NCBI RefSeq assembly: GCF_002210095.1
Contig: NZ_AQQR01000017.1
Coordinates: 17,928 to 81,927 of the forward strand
DNA: 64,000 bases
DNA from: Marinibacterium profundimaris
GTDB taxonomy: Bacteria; Pseudomonadota; Alphaproteobacteria; Rhodobacterales; Rhodobacteraceae
Direction: 5' to 3'
This document shows positions 16,807 through 25,977 of the stretch, piece by piece; within the stretch, counting starts at the first letter, position 1; each line of letters starts with the position of its first letter. The position numbers and the translations under genes are program-made. The notes beneath the pieces were generated by a model. That model saw nothing but the letters and a program-made list of their open reading frames with translations, made no database searches and had not been told where the DNA came from.

Positions 16807-17053
16807 CGACTCAGCGGGCTCTCGCGATAGTGATGAGGTCACGACGACCAGGGAAGCGAGGCCAGCGGTCAAAGTCCGGGACGAGGCTTGTATGCTGACT
16901 CCGAACTCTGGCGCTAAAAGCCGATTGGGTCTTTCGTACCCAGGTAAGCCGGAGGTGGTGCGTACCTAATCCTCTCCTTAAGACTGACTGTTGGCCGAAG
17001 TTTCCGGTCGTTGGGACATGCCGTGGGCGCTACCCTGAATTTTTGTCGATCGT

Positions 17054-18049
17054 TCAGAGCGCGTAGACGATCGTCACGAGCGTGATCATGACAATCGAGA
17101 ACATGGCGAATGCGCCCAGAGCGAGTGTTCGGCCCATGTCGCGATTTGGCTTTTCCACTTTCAGACGCAACTCCGCGGCGGTTTCCGGAAACTCGAGCGC
17201 CGCCACATTCGAACCCCGCATCAACTCGTATCGGGTGTTCCATCGGCGCACTTCCGCCGCGTTCCAGCCGTTCAGCACAAGGATAATTGCCGCAATCAAA
17301 ACCATCGAGGACGGGACCCAGATTGTGTAGCCACCGATTGTCTCGTCAGCCAAGGCGCTAAGTCCGCTACTGTTCCTTGCCGTTTGGTAGGACGCATAGA
17401 GACCCACCTCTTTTAGCGTCGTGAGGGCGCCCAGAAAAATATTCGAAACGATTACTACAAAACCGGATATCAGCCGCGCCCCTCGCCGTGCACCATCAGG
17501 CGGATCCTTGGGGTTGAGCAGCATGCCGAAATACCAGATCCCTGCCAGCACCATCGACAGGTGCGCGAGCATCTCGATCGCCGGAACGCGCTGCGCCAGT
17601 CCGTAAAGGACAGGAACCTGCCAAACGTATAGCGCGGCAACAAGCAAGGCAGTGGCCATCGCGGGATGCGCCATGAACCGCACGATGCCACGATTGCCAA
17701 GCGCATTGAGGTGCCGTCGCCATTCTCTTGCCAGACCAGCTTGCAGTATGCGCCATGGTTGGGACACCGCGAAAAGCAGCGGTCCGGCAAGGCGGAGAAG
17801 AAGATGCTCCACTTGGTGCAGGGAGAAGTGACTGTGTCCCAACGGGGCCAGGGGCGCGTTCGTGGCGACGAGGAGGCAGGCAATGCCGGTGAAGAACTGA
17901 ACCTGTCGCCAGACAGTAATCCTTCCGAGAATGCGAGAGGATCGCGCGAGGCCGCGCATGTAGACCCATGCGGCCAATCCGACGGAAACAAACGACACCG
18001 GTGAAATCGCATAGCCAAACGGATCGTAGTGGATGAGATACGTGATCAT
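17054..18049 (-). CDS. CtaG-type cytochrome c oxidase assembly protein (caa3 family)
   Basis: The product has 331 residues and about eight membrane helices. The conserved His-containing segments include GHSHFSLHQVEHLLL and HLSMVLAGIWYFG, typical of the caa3_CtaG family, which help put copper into terminal oxidases or act in copper handling. It is the last gene of the long minus-strand operon; its start overlaps the end of the penicillin-acylase-like gene (ATGA). Together with the two SCO proteins and PCuAC it suggests protection or rebuilding of copper sites in oxidases under metal stress, which is inference. Confidence 0.82.
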   Translation of the reverse strand: MITYLIHYDPFGYAISPVSFVSVGLAAWVYMRGLARSSRILGRITVWRQVQFFTGIACLLVATNAPLAPLGHSHFSLHQVEHLLLRLAGPLLFAVSQPWRILQAGLAREWRRHLNALGNRGIVRFMAHPAMATALLVAALYVWQVPVLYGLAQRVPAIEMLAHLSMVLAGIWYFGMLLNPKDPPDGARRGARLISGFVVIVSNIFLGALTTLKEVGLYASYQTARNSSGLSALADETIGGYTIWVPSSMVLIAAIILVLNGWNAAEVRRWNTRYELMRGSNVAALEFPETAAELRLKVEKPNRDMGRTLALGAFAMFSIVMITLVTIVYAL

Positions 18050-19980
18050 TGGCTCCTATCCTCTATCGTACTCGAGCTGTCCTCTGATTTGGGTGACAGT
18101 CGAGATGTTCCTGCGGCGCCACCGCGGGCCAAGGACAGATCCGTGCTCATCATTATGTATTCACCCTGCATCCACTTCGGAAAGAGGTTTTCGTAGAACT
18201 TTGAGAGAGGGTGCCCGGACTGACCGGCGGGCGTGATGAAATAGGAACCGCTTTCGTCCGAAAGCGACATGACCGCCTGAAAGTTGGTGCCCGCGTTGGA
18301 GACAAATGGCCGAGCATCGTCCGATGCAAATACTGTCGACATCAGAGTAAAGGGATCGCCCGGCGTTGGTGCTTCGAGAGACAACAAGTCGCTCACCATC
18401 CCGCCCGGTCTGATCGGCGACCACTGCATGTTCAAAGTATGCGCCTCACCCCAGGACCAGTCGGAGGGATCGGATCCGTAGCGGTCGACCAGCCAGTCGA
18501 GGGCATCATCCAGAGCCGCTCGAACCTGATCTTCGCAGGTTTCCATGCGTGCGGAAGGGCGGATGTCGCACCAGACAGCGCTCCCGCCGCGACCGGAAAG
18601 GACCGCGTAAAGGAAATCTGGATTCGGTCTGGTCCAAAACGCGTTCGCCGCCGGAAATTCGTCCTGAAGAATGCGTCGTTGCAAAGCACTGACCCATGCC
18701 CAGAATACGAGCGGCTCCTGTGAATAGCGATCCATGTCGCCATTCCATTGCGCAAGCTTGTCCAGTATTTCGTTGCGAAGCCTTTCAGTGCGGGTCTCTT
18801 CGATGCCGCTTGCGGACCTCACGAACCAAAGCTCTTTTGCCATCAGAGGAAGAAGGGCGCGTGCGGCTGCGCTGACAGTGTCGCGTTGAACCGCAATCGC
18901 GCCCTCGACCGAGAATATCAGCTGTCGATCATCAAGCACAGCCAAACGGGCGTCTCGAAACGATGCAGGGCGCTCGATCTCCCTTTCGGGCCAGCGGGCC
19001 AAGGTTTCACGGTCGATCGCTAGAACCTCCATTCCGGCCGATAACATTTCGGAGGTTCCGCTAAGGGCGTTGTTCGCATCGGTGGACCTCGCGAGACGGT
19101 CAAGCATCATCAGATATTCGCCAGCACCCCTGCCTGTAGGAGCTTCTGGCTCTCTGACTGCTTTTTGGGGAGTTGATCGAAACGCCCATGCGACGCGCTC
19201 GTTGCGGCCGATGACAACGAACGGCACGCCCGGCAATGTGGCGCCAATCGCGGCCCCTGTCGGAAGTTGAAGATCCGCCAGGTACCATTCAGAGGGGAGC
19301 GACAAAGGGCCAACGATGTCCGCGGCGAGAATTGGTGCCCCTGTGGCCGTTCGGTCGCCGGACAGCGCCCAAGCATTGAGGCTGACTTCGGGCGGGGTCG
19401 CAAACAACTCGGGTGTGACGGGGCGATCTGACGGGACCTGCAAATCTGACGAGACTGACAATTCTTGCCGGCTCTTGGGTCGAAGATCGCTCAAAAATGC
19501 ATGGGCTATTCTGAGGCTATCGACAGGTCTCCAGGCCGCTATCATTCTCTCGTCAGCGATCAACAGTTCGGGTGAGCCCCTGCCACGCCTGCCTTCGGAA
19601 ACCAGCCCAAGCCACGCGTTGACACCGGCGGCGTATGCTTCGAGCGCATCGGATGTCGAAGAGTCAATTTCGCTCGTCGGCTCCAGTGGCAACAGGTCTT
19701 TCGTTGCACGCCTTGCCCTCAACAACTGACCGAGCCTGTCTTGCGCGTGAACGAAGCCGATGGCGAAATAGACATCCTCGGCGGACCCCGCCGTGATGTG
19801 CGGTAAGGCTGAAGAATCCCGCAGGATATCGATCGGGCTATCTATGCCTGCAACGCTGAAGTCCTCGTCATAGTCGGGAACGGAGGCACGCAGCAGAAAG
19901 TAGGCGGTACCGGAAACGGCCAATCCCGCTGCGCAGGCCGCCAGGAAAGTGTAAAGCAATATGTTGAACAGTCGTTTCAA
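18046..19980 (-). CDS. Penicillin-acylase-family Ntn hydrolase, exported
   Basis: The product has 644 residues from a TTG start with no strong ribosome-binding site. A membrane anchor or signal helix lies at about 5-30. The alpha-chain motif FVHAQDRLGQLL and the autocatalytic Ser200 in EVSLNAWALSG, followed by RTATGAPILAADI, identify the penicillin G/cephalosporin/homoserine-lactone acylase family. These precursors cut themselves before the Ser, which becomes the nucleophile of the beta chain. The true substrate is open: beta-lactams, N-acyl homoserine lactones or other amides. It lies between a small membrane protein and CtaG, an unusual place for a metal operon. Confidence 0.85.
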   Translation of the reverse strand: MKRLFNILLYTFLAACAAGLAVSGTAYFLLRASVPDYDEDFSVAGIDSPIDILRDSSALPHITAGSAEDVYFAIGFVHAQDRLGQLLRARRATKDLLPLEPTSEIDSSTSDALEAYAAGVNAWLGLVSEGRRGRGSPELLIADERMIAAWRPVDSLRIAHAFLSDLRPKSRQELSVSSDLQVPSDRPVTPELFATPPEVSLNAWALSGDRTATGAPILAADIVGPLSLPSEWYLADLQLPTGAAIGATLPGVPFVVIGRNERVAWAFRSTPQKAVREPEAPTGRGAGEYLMMLDRLARSTDANNALSGTSEMLSAGMEVLAIDRETLARWPEREIERPASFRDARLAVLDDRQLIFSVEGAIAVQRDTVSAAARALLPLMAKELWFVRSASGIEETRTERLRNEILDKLAQWNGDMDRYSQEPLVFWAWVSALQRRILQDEFPAANAFWTRPNPDFLYAVLSGRGGSAVWCDIRPSARMETCEDQVRAALDDALDWLVDRYGSDPSDWSWGEAHTLNMQWSPIRPGGMVSDLLSLEAPTPGDPFTLMSTVFASDDARPFVSNAGTNFQAVMSLSDESGSYFITPAGQSGHPLSKFYENLFPKWMQGEYIMMSTDLSLARGGAAGTSRLSPKSEDSSSTIEDRSQ

Positions 19981-20004
19981 TTCGTTGCCGATGCTGAAGC
20001 ATTT

Positions 20005-20172
20005 TCAGGACGTGATGCGCAACAGGATCACCGAGGCGAAAAAGGCGAGGAGGCCGAAGGCAATGCCGAAGCTTGTCGCATATTGAAGCATATCCAGGCG
20101 GTTTCCTTTCCGCCGCCGCGCCAGATAGCCACCCCAGATCGCACCTCCGACAAAACCCGCGAGTACCAGCAT
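20005..20172 (-). CDS. Small two-helix membrane protein (55 residues)
   Basis: The ATG at 20172 shares its A with the TGA of lnt (TGATG), and GGAGG lies seven bases upstream inside lnt, so translation is probably coupled. The product has one helix (LVLAGFVGGAIWGGYLA), a basic loop (RRRKGNRLD), then a second helix (FGIAFGLLAFFASVILL). No family is recognised. It is conserved in frame with the operon and lies between Lnt and the acylase. It could be a small partner of either, but nothing in the sequence decides this. Confidence 0.6.
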   Translation of the reverse strand: MLVLAGFVGGAIWGGYLARRRKGNRLDMLQYATSFGIAFGLLAFFASVILLRITS

Positions 20173-21743
20173 CACCATTCCTCCATTCTTGAATGCTCCG
20201 CATCGAGACGTCTTCGGATCAAGCCGAAAGAATAGACCAGGCTCCAAGACGCAACGATAAGCACCAGTATTGTCCAGTCGCCGAAACGTGCGTAGGGCGT
20301 GGGAGCGCGCGCGCCGGGCAGGCTGGCGTCAATGACACCTGTTTCCCCGGTATCGAGACGCGCGACGACATCTCCATTGGCGTCGATAATCGCGGATATC
20401 CCAGTGTTGGCCGCGCGGACCACGGGAAGACCTTCTTCGACCGCGCGCATGCGCGCGGCCGCGAGGTGCTGCTCGGGCCCGATGCTGGTGCCGAACCAGG
20501 CATCGTTGGTGGCGTTGAATATCCAGTCGGGGCGGAAAAGATCATCGACCACGTGGCCCGGAAAGATTATCTCGTAGCAGATCGCGACCGCGACCAGCGG
20601 CACACCCGGGAGCGCGAGCGTGCGTGGTCCCGGTCCGGGCGTGAAATCTCCCAATCCCTCGGTCAGCCGTGCGAAAGGCAGCCAGCCCCGGAAGGGAACG
20701 TATTCCCCGAACGGCACGAGATGATGCTTTGCATATCCGGTCAGTATTTCCCCGCTGCTGTTATAGGCCTGGACCGTATTGAAATAGCGAGTACCCGCAT
20801 CGCTCTCCACTCGATCGGGCACTCCCGTCAGAAGCAGCGTACCTTCGGGCAGAGAACCGGTGATCCGGGCATGGGCTGCCGCGTCCTCGTCGAGAAAACC
20901 GGGAAAGGCCGTCTCCGGCCAAAGCAGAAGATCGACGTTGCCGGGACGAGATGAGAGGTCGAGGTAGAGCTCAAGGGTCGCGTCCCGGTTTCCGGGCGCC
21001 CATTTCTCCCGTTGCGGCACGTTGCCTTGCACGATGCGCAGGTCGACGCGAGGCAAGGGCGCCTCTGATCCAAGGCGGAACGTACCGGCACCCCAGAGTC
21101 CTATGATGGCCATCGCGCACAACACGAGAACGGCTGACCGTTGACGTGGCACGGCGGAATACGCAGCTCCCGGCATGACGCCGACAAGGACGGTGAGAAA
21201 GCTCAACCCGTAGCTTCCGACCCAGGCTGCCGGCTGTCGCAGCGCGGCGTGATCGACCAGAGCATAAGCGGCCAGGTTCCACGGAAAACCTGTCAGGACA
21301 TGACCTCGCAACCATTCCGTCGCCACCCAGCAGGTTGCGAGAAGCAGACTTGCGGCAATGCCCCCGAGGGGTCTGCGCTGCGCGATGACGGCATAGAGCG
21401 CCGCAGCCATGGCCGGGAAAATGGCTAGGCCCGCTGACAACCCCGCGACGGCCGGGATCGCCAGCGCGGCGAAACGTTCGGCATCGACGTAAAAACTCTC
21501 GGCGATCCAAGAGATTCCGAACCCGAACTGGCCAATTCCGAAGACCCAGCCGATGAAGAAAGCGTGCGCTGTGGAAACCTGTCGGAGTATGAGAAAGAGC
21601 GCCGAGAAGGCAACCGGAACGGCGATGAGCCATGAGAACGGCGGAAGGGCTAAAACCGTCAAACCGCCCGCCACAAAACTAATTCCGGAACGCAGAGGAA
21701 TGTAATGGCCCCAGACAGACATATGCGCCAAACCCGTCATCAT
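20172..21743 (-). CDS. lnt: Apolipoprotein N-acyltransferase
   Basis: The start at 21743 overlaps the end of lspA (ATGA) and gives 523 residues; a longer frame to 21839 lies inside lspA. About six N-terminal membrane helices are followed by the nitrilase-like periplasmic domain. The catalytic Glu-Lys-Cys triad is visible in LLLWPETAFPGF, GYAKHHLVPFGEYVPF and VAICYEIIFPG. Lnt adds the third acyl chain to lipoproteins at the inner membrane. Housekeeping lnt is chromosomal, so this is an accessory copy. It is directly downstream of an accessory lspA inside the MerR-controlled operon. Confidence 0.92.
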   Translation of the reverse strand: MMTGLAHMSVWGHYIPLRSGISFVAGGLTVLALPPFSWLIAVPVAFSALFLILRQVSTAHAFFIGWVFGIGQFGFGISWIAESFYVDAERFAALAIPAVAGLSAGLAIFPAMAAALYAVIAQRRPLGGIAASLLLATCWVATEWLRGHVLTGFPWNLAAYALVDHAALRQPAAWVGSYGLSFLTVLVGVMPGAAYSAVPRQRSAVLVLCAMAIIGLWGAGTFRLGSEAPLPRVDLRIVQGNVPQREKWAPGNRDATLELYLDLSSRPGNVDLLLWPETAFPGFLDEDAAAHARITGSLPEGTLLLTGVPDRVESDAGTRYFNTVQAYNSSGEILTGYAKHHLVPFGEYVPFRGWLPFARLTEGLGDFTPGPGPRTLALPGVPLVAVAICYEIIFPGHVVDDLFRPDWIFNATNDAWFGTSIGPEQHLAAARMRAVEEGLPVVRAANTGISAIIDANGDVVARLDTGETGVIDASLPGARAPTPYARFGDWTILVLIVASWSLVYSFGLIRRRLDAEHSRMEEW

Positions 21744-22213
21744 GTGCCATTCTGAAACTTGGCGCTCAACCAAGGAGCTATGAGCAGTAGGCCCACCCCG
21801 CCGACCACGAAAACATCCGCCATGTTGAAGGCGGGCCAATGCGTGGATCCGGCGTAGAAATCGAGGAAGTCCGTCACACCCCGAAACCGGATGCGGTCGA
21901 GGACGTTGCCGAGCGCGCCACCGATAATCGCACCATAGGCGATAGCCTCAACCGGGCTGGCAGTGCGCACCAACATGACCGTCAACCAGCCACAGACAGC
22001 GAGGGCCAACACTGTAAGGCTCCACCATGGCGCTCCACTAAGTAGTCCGAATGTCACGCCATCGTTGCGCAGGTAGATGAGATTGAAACCGGGAAAGACC
22101 GGAATTCCGGCGCTCAAATCTGCCGCATTGGCGACGACAATTGCTTTTGTCACCTGGTCGACAAGAAAAGCAGTTCCAGCCGCAATGAAACCTTGGAAAT
22201 GGGACTGTTTCAT
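21740..22213 (-). CDS. lspA: Lipoprotein signal peptidase (signal peptidase II)
   Basis: The ATG at 22213 is chosen because GGAGG lies five bases upstream; an earlier in-frame start is inside the ZIP gene. The product has 157 residues and four membrane helices. Family motifs are DQVTKAIVV, RNDGVTFG, GGALGNVLDRI, VTDFLDFY and FNMADVFVVGG, with the conserved aspartates in place. It cuts signal peptides of lipoproteins. LspA homologues are known in lead-resistance (pbr) operons, which matches its place between a ZIP transporter and Lnt in a MerR-controlled operon. Confidence 0.92.
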   Translation of the reverse strand: MKQSHFQGFIAAGTAFLVDQVTKAIVVANAADLSAGIPVFPGFNLIYLRNDGVTFGLLSGAPWWSLTVLALAVCGWLTVMLVRTASPVEAIAYGAIIGGALGNVLDRIRFRGVTDFLDFYAGSTHWPAFNMADVFVVGGVGLLLIAPWLSAKFQNGT

Positions 22214-22214
22214 C

Positions 22215-23000
22215 TCATCCTCCCAGCCATACATCGAGGAACAACATGATCACGAGGCCGACCGCGAGACCGAGTGTCGCCCTGTTTTGATGGCCGGAAC
22301 GGTGGGTTTCGGGAATGATTTCGTGGCTGATGACGTAGAGCATCGCCCCGGCGGCGAAGGCGAGGCCCCATGGCAACAGCGGCTCCGAGATGCTGATGAT
22401 CCCAGCCCCAAGAAGCCCGCCTACCGGCTCGACAAGACCTGTCAGTGCGGCAATCCCCCACGCACGGCTCTTGGAATATCCCTCACCAAGCAATGAAACC
22501 GCTACGGCGAGACCCTCGGGAGCGTTTTGCAGTCCGATACCGATCGCAAGTGGCAACCCGCCCGAGAATCCATCAGCCCCGAACCCGACACCAACGGCAA
22601 GCCCTTCGGGGAAATTGTGGATCGTGATCGCGATGATGAAGAGCCAGACGCGACGCAGAGAGTCTGCATCAGGGCCCTCGCGTCCGGACTTGAAATGCTC
22701 GTGCGGTAGCTTTTCGTTCATCAAAGCAACCGCGCCCATACCGAGCAGGATCGCAAGGCAAACAATGGCTGCGGGGGCGGCAGCATTCTCGAACTGCCCT
22801 TCGGCCGCGTCGAGGGCCGGGATTATCAGCGAGAAGAACGAGGCCGCGAGCATCACACCAGCCGCGAAGCCGAGCAAGAGATCGCGTGTGGACCGGGACG
22901 GGATGCGCCCGAAAAGAACGGGGATCGCCCCGACCGCGGTCAGCGATCCGGCTGCCAGGCTTCCAAGAAAGCCAAGCGCTATTGGAGAGAGGGGTTCCAA
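22215..23000 (-). CDS. ZIP-family divalent metal transporter
   Basis: The product has 261 residues and eight membrane helices. The two metal-site helices are plain: ITIHNFPEGLAVGVGFG in helix 4 and QNAPEGLAVAVSLLG in helix 5, with HEIIPETHRSGH near the C-terminus. ZIP proteins move Zn2+ and other divalent ions into the cytoplasm. A His-containing loop (PHEHFKSG) lies between helices 3 and 4. The apparent start is TTG with no clear ribosome-binding site; coupling to DUF411, 26 bases upstream, is likely. An importer within an efflux regulon suggests metal balance rather than simple export. Confidence 0.87.
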   Translation of the reverse strand: MEPLSPIALGFLGSLAAGSLTAVGAIPVLFGRIPSRSTRDLLLGFAAGVMLAASFFSLIIPALDAAEGQFENAAAPAAIVCLAILLGMGAVALMNEKLPHEHFKSGREGPDADSLRRVWLFIIAITIHNFPEGLAVGVGFGADGFSGGLPLAIGIGLQNAPEGLAVAVSLLGEGYSKSRAWGIAALTGLVEPVGGLLGAGIISISEPLLPWGLAFAAGAMLYVISHEIIPETHRSGHQNRATLGLAVGLVIMLFLDVWLGG

Positions 23001-23026
23001 TTGCTAAAGTCTTGCTGCGAGTTCAG

Positions 23027-23482
23027 TCAGGAACCGGGGTAGCTGGTGTAGACCTCGGTCGATCCATCGCCGCGGATCAGGAAGACGTCATAAGCCTCAC
23101 GATCATCCTCCGGTCCCATGCCCGGCGAGCCATAGGGCATTCCCGGCACCGCCAGCCCCACGGCATCTGGACGCTCATCCAACAAACGCTGAATGTCTGA
23201 TGCCGGTACATGACCTTCGATCACGTAGCCGTCGACCAAAGCCGAATGGCAGGAGACCATGCGCTGAGGCACGCCATTGTCGAGTTTGAAGCGCACAAGA
23301 GATCCCCCGAACATGTCCTCGCCTGTCGGCGCGAATCCGCTTTCCTTGAGGTGCTTCATCCAGGACAGACAACAGCCGCAGCCGTTTGTCTTCCGGACGT
23401 CAATCTGGATCGCATCGGCGACAGCTTGCGCCGCGGGAAACAAGGCCAGCGTGACTGCAAGGGCGGGAGCCAGTCGTTTCAT
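23027..23482 (-). CDS. DUF411 periplasmic metal-binding protein
   Basis: The product has 151 residues. A signal peptide ends in AAQAVADA. The mature part has the DUF411 signature: KTNGCGCCLSWMKHLKESGF, then RMVSCHSALVDGYVIEGHVP, and PGMPYGSPGM. The Cys, His and Met cluster fits copper or silver binding, as known for DUF411 proteins found beside copper genes. It starts four bases after the M23 peptidase gene. With the PCuAC and SCO proteins it forms a group of periplasmic copper chaperones in the operon. Confidence 0.87.
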   Translation of the reverse strand: MKRLAPALAVTLALFPAAQAVADAIQIDVRKTNGCGCCLSWMKHLKESGFAPTGEDMFGGSLVRFKLDNGVPQRMVSCHSALVDGYVIEGHVPASDIQRLLDERPDAVGLAVPGMPYGSPGMGPEDDREAYDVFLIRGDGSTEVYTSYPGS

Positions 23483-23485
23483 GGA

Positions 23486-24859
23486 TTAAAGCCTTTCGGT
23501 TGTTGTTTGCACAAATTCGCTGGTGAGCCTCTCGGCCAGTAGCGAGCGTGCCTCAGCCAGCCGCTCAAGCGCAGCCGTGTCGTCCGCTTCACGCTCGGCC
23601 GCCTCTGCCAAACGGTCGTCAGAGAGAGGGTCGGTCGGGCGACCCTCCACCAGCACTTCGTAATGTAGGTTGGGGCCTGTCGCGGTACCCGTCGCACCGA
23701 CCCGCCCGATCATATCTCCGGCCAAAACGCGCTGCCCTTGTTCGAGTGTGTCCGGCACCTCGCTGAGATGTGCGTATCGTGTCAGGGTGTCGGATCCATG
23801 CGCTATCTCCACCACCCGGCCATATCCACCACGACGTCCGATGAAGCTCACGCGTCCTGGCGCCGTTGCTTTTACCGGCGTACCGCGGGCCGCAGCAAAG
23901 TCGACGCCGGTGTGCATGCGCACATTCCCATAGACCGGGTGTGTGCGACGGCCAAAGACGGAACTTAGCCGTGCACCTTCGACCGGTTGCGCGAACACGC
24001 GCAGGACTTCTCCGTCGACATAGATCGTCGCTTGGCCGCTGCCGTCGTTCCGCCAGACGATTTCATAGACCGAGCCATCGATATCCAGTGCGGCAAAGGC
24101 AAGCTCGGGCTGACCAATCCTCTTGTTCCCGTCTCGGGCCTCGCGCCAAAGAAGACGCATCGTCTCGCCACCGGAAAGTTCGCGTCGAAAATCCACTGTG
24201 CCGCCCAGCATCTGCGCCATGTCGACCGCAAAACGGGCTGGGATGCCCGCTTTGTCCAAAGCCGCGAAGACAGAGCTTTCGATCACTGCCTCGCCCGCGA
24301 ACGTCACCATTTCAGGGTCTGGCTCCAACACGCGTGTGACAAGTTCTTGACCAAAGACCGTTTCGATCCGCACCCCATCGTCAACTGCCAGTTCCACGCG
24401 GCTCGGATTTCCGTCCACCTTTGAGATCACAGTGATCTCATGGCCCGGGCGCAATCGGCGCAGGTCATATTCTGCACCAAGCGCGAGCGCGATTTCGGCA
24501 CGCGCAGGCGCAGCGATACCCGCGTTCGCCAGGACCGCATCCAGCGTCTCGCCCGACGCGATCTCACGCGACCAGGTGATCAAAGGCGGTTCAATCTCGG
24601 GCAAGGCGGTTTCTGCGAAGACAGATTGCAAGAGCGGCAGAGGTCGCATTGGGCTAGCATTGTCGGCGTGAAATGCAGCGGGCGGTGTCACATCGTAGTC
24701 GGCGATCTGAGGCATCGAGAGCGGATCGGGAGTCCAGAGGGTCGCTTCAGCAATCGCAGGAGGCACTGGCTCTTTAGAAAGAACGCCAGAAATGGCGATG
24801 GCGGTCAGCGAAAAAGCGCCTGCGACCACAGCGCTCGCCAAAACAATTCTAATCTTCAT
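23486..24859 (-). CDS. M23-family peptidoglycan endopeptidase
   Basis: The product has 457 residues. An N-terminal membrane anchor or signal (VLASAVVAGAFSLTAIAI) is followed by a LysM-like or opacity-associated region (SGETLDAVLANAGI) and a C-terminal LytM/M23 domain with HPVYGNVRMHTGVDFAA and LHYEVLVEG, which hold the zinc-binding His and Asp residues. Such enzymes cut peptide cross-links. Its start overlaps the end of the SCO gene. With two L,D-transpeptidases in the same regulon, the data point to cell-wall remodelling as part of the response. Confidence 0.87.
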   Translation of the reverse strand: MKIRIVLASAVVAGAFSLTAIAISGVLSKEPVPPAIAEATLWTPDPLSMPQIADYDVTPPAAFHADNASPMRPLPLLQSVFAETALPEIEPPLITWSREIASGETLDAVLANAGIAAPARAEIALALGAEYDLRRLRPGHEITVISKVDGNPSRVELAVDDGVRIETVFGQELVTRVLEPDPEMVTFAGEAVIESSVFAALDKAGIPARFAVDMAQMLGGTVDFRRELSGGETMRLLWREARDGNKRIGQPELAFAALDIDGSVYEIVWRNDGSGQATIYVDGEVLRVFAQPVEGARLSSVFGRRTHPVYGNVRMHTGVDFAAARGTPVKATAPGRVSFIGRRGGYGRVVEIAHGSDTLTRYAHLSEVPDTLEQGQRVLAGDMIGRVGATGTATGPNLHYEVLVEGRPTDPLSDDRLAEAAEREADDTAALERLAEARSLLAERLTSEFVQTTTERL

Positions 24860-25482
24860 GTTGCCCCCTCTACGACTTCTGTCAGTGCACGCCGGATCTT
24901 CGGCACTGCGAATTCTCTTGGCTCGTGATAGTCAATCATGGTGACGAGTTCACCCTTGGCATCGAACAGGAATACACTTGCCGTATGGTTCATTGTATAG
25001 TCGCCGCCTTCGGTCGGGACGCGCTCATACGAGGCACGAAATCCTTCTGCAGCGCGGGCAACCTGGTTTGCCGGCCCAGTCCAGCCGCGAATAGCCGGAT
25101 GAAAATAGCCGACATATTCGGCCATGGCCTCGACCGTGTCCCGCTCCGGATCGACTGTGATGAAGACCACGTTCATCCGCGCGGCTTCGTCCCCGAGATC
25201 TTCAAGCCAACCTGAGATATCCGATAACGTCGTGGGGCAGACATCCGGGCAGTAGGTGAACCCGAAAAACACCATGGTCGGGCGTCCGATCAGGGTTTCC
25301 GGGCCCACTTCATTGCCTTCGTGATCGGTCAGTCGGAAATCCATCGCCGACAGGGGGAGAGGCCTTTGGCCGGCCGGTTTTGGTGCACCGGGACCGTCCA
25401 CGCGCCACCAGCCGACGCCGAGCATCAGAGCGACAGCGCCTACACCGGCTGCACCGTATTGGACCACATGCCGACGCTGCAT
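24856..25482 (-). CDS. SCO1/SenC-family copper chaperone (second copy in the operon)
   Basis: The product has 208 residues with an N-terminal membrane anchor (AAGVGAVALMLGVGWWRV) and a thioredoxin-like fold. The copper site is Cys78 and Cys82 in FTYCPDVCPTT, with the distal His in YTMNHTASVFLFD. SCO proteins deliver copper to the CuA centre of cytochrome oxidase or act as thiol reductants. Its stop overlaps the M23 gene and its start meets the PCuAC gene, so translation is coupled. PCuAC and SCO together form a known copper-delivery route to CuA. Confidence 0.9.
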   Translation of the reverse strand: MQRRHVVQYGAAGVGAVALMLGVGWWRVDGPGAPKPAGQRPLPLSAMDFRLTDHEGNEVGPETLIGRPTMVFFGFTYCPDVCPTTLSDISGWLEDLGDEAARMNVVFITVDPERDTVEAMAEYVGYFHPAIRGWTGPANQVARAAEGFRASYERVPTEGGDYTMNHTASVFLFDAKGELVTMIDYHEPREFAVPKIRRALTEVVEGAT

Positions 25483-25949
25483 CAGCTCTCCGGCCCGCGC
25501 GCGGCGATCCCCAGAATTGGGACCTCAACAGTCACTTCACCACCGTCCGAGAACGTCAGTGTCAGTGGGAAGGTCTCGCCTTCGATCATCGGGTTTTGCA
25601 GCTTCATGAGCATGGCGTGCAGCCCTCCCGGTTCCAATGCTACGCTTTGGCCCGGTTCAATCGTGATTTCGTCAGCAGGCGCCATAGAACTGACGCCGTC
25701 GGCGTTGGTTTTCGTCTCATGGATCTGGGGCATCACGGCCAGTGGTGTTGTAAGCCCGGTCAGCGTGACCGTGTCTTCACCGGTGTTGCGCACAGTCATA
25801 TAGGCCGCACCAGGGCGGTTGACCCCGATTGAAGCACGGGACCACGCGTTTTCGACGACCACATCCTCCGAACCGGCAAATGCCGGAGTCGACATGCCCG
25901 AGAGTAGCAAGACAAGGGGCAAACCATTGATGTAAGATCGTTTTGTCAT
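25482..25949 (-). CDS. PCu(A)C periplasmic copper chaperone
   Basis: The start at 25949 is supported by AGGAG eight bases upstream; the frame extends to 26033 without a ribosome-binding site. The product has 155 residues. A signal peptide ends GMSTPAFA. The copper motif is MPQIHETKTNADGVSSM, then after about 20 residues GLHAMLM, fitting the H(M)x10Mx21HxM pattern of this family. It carries Cu(I) in the periplasm for CuA assembly. It sits between DsbA and SCO genes. Confidence 0.9.
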   Translation of the reverse strand: MTKRSYINGLPLVLLLSGMSTPAFAGSEDVVVENAWSRASIGVNRPGAAYMTVRNTGEDTVTLTGLTTPLAVMPQIHETKTNADGVSSMAPADEITIEPGQSVALEPGGLHAMLMKLQNPMIEGETFPLTLTFSDGGEVTVEVPILGIAARGPES

Positions 25950-25977
25950 GAAGAATTCTCCTGTATCTGGCCGAGCA

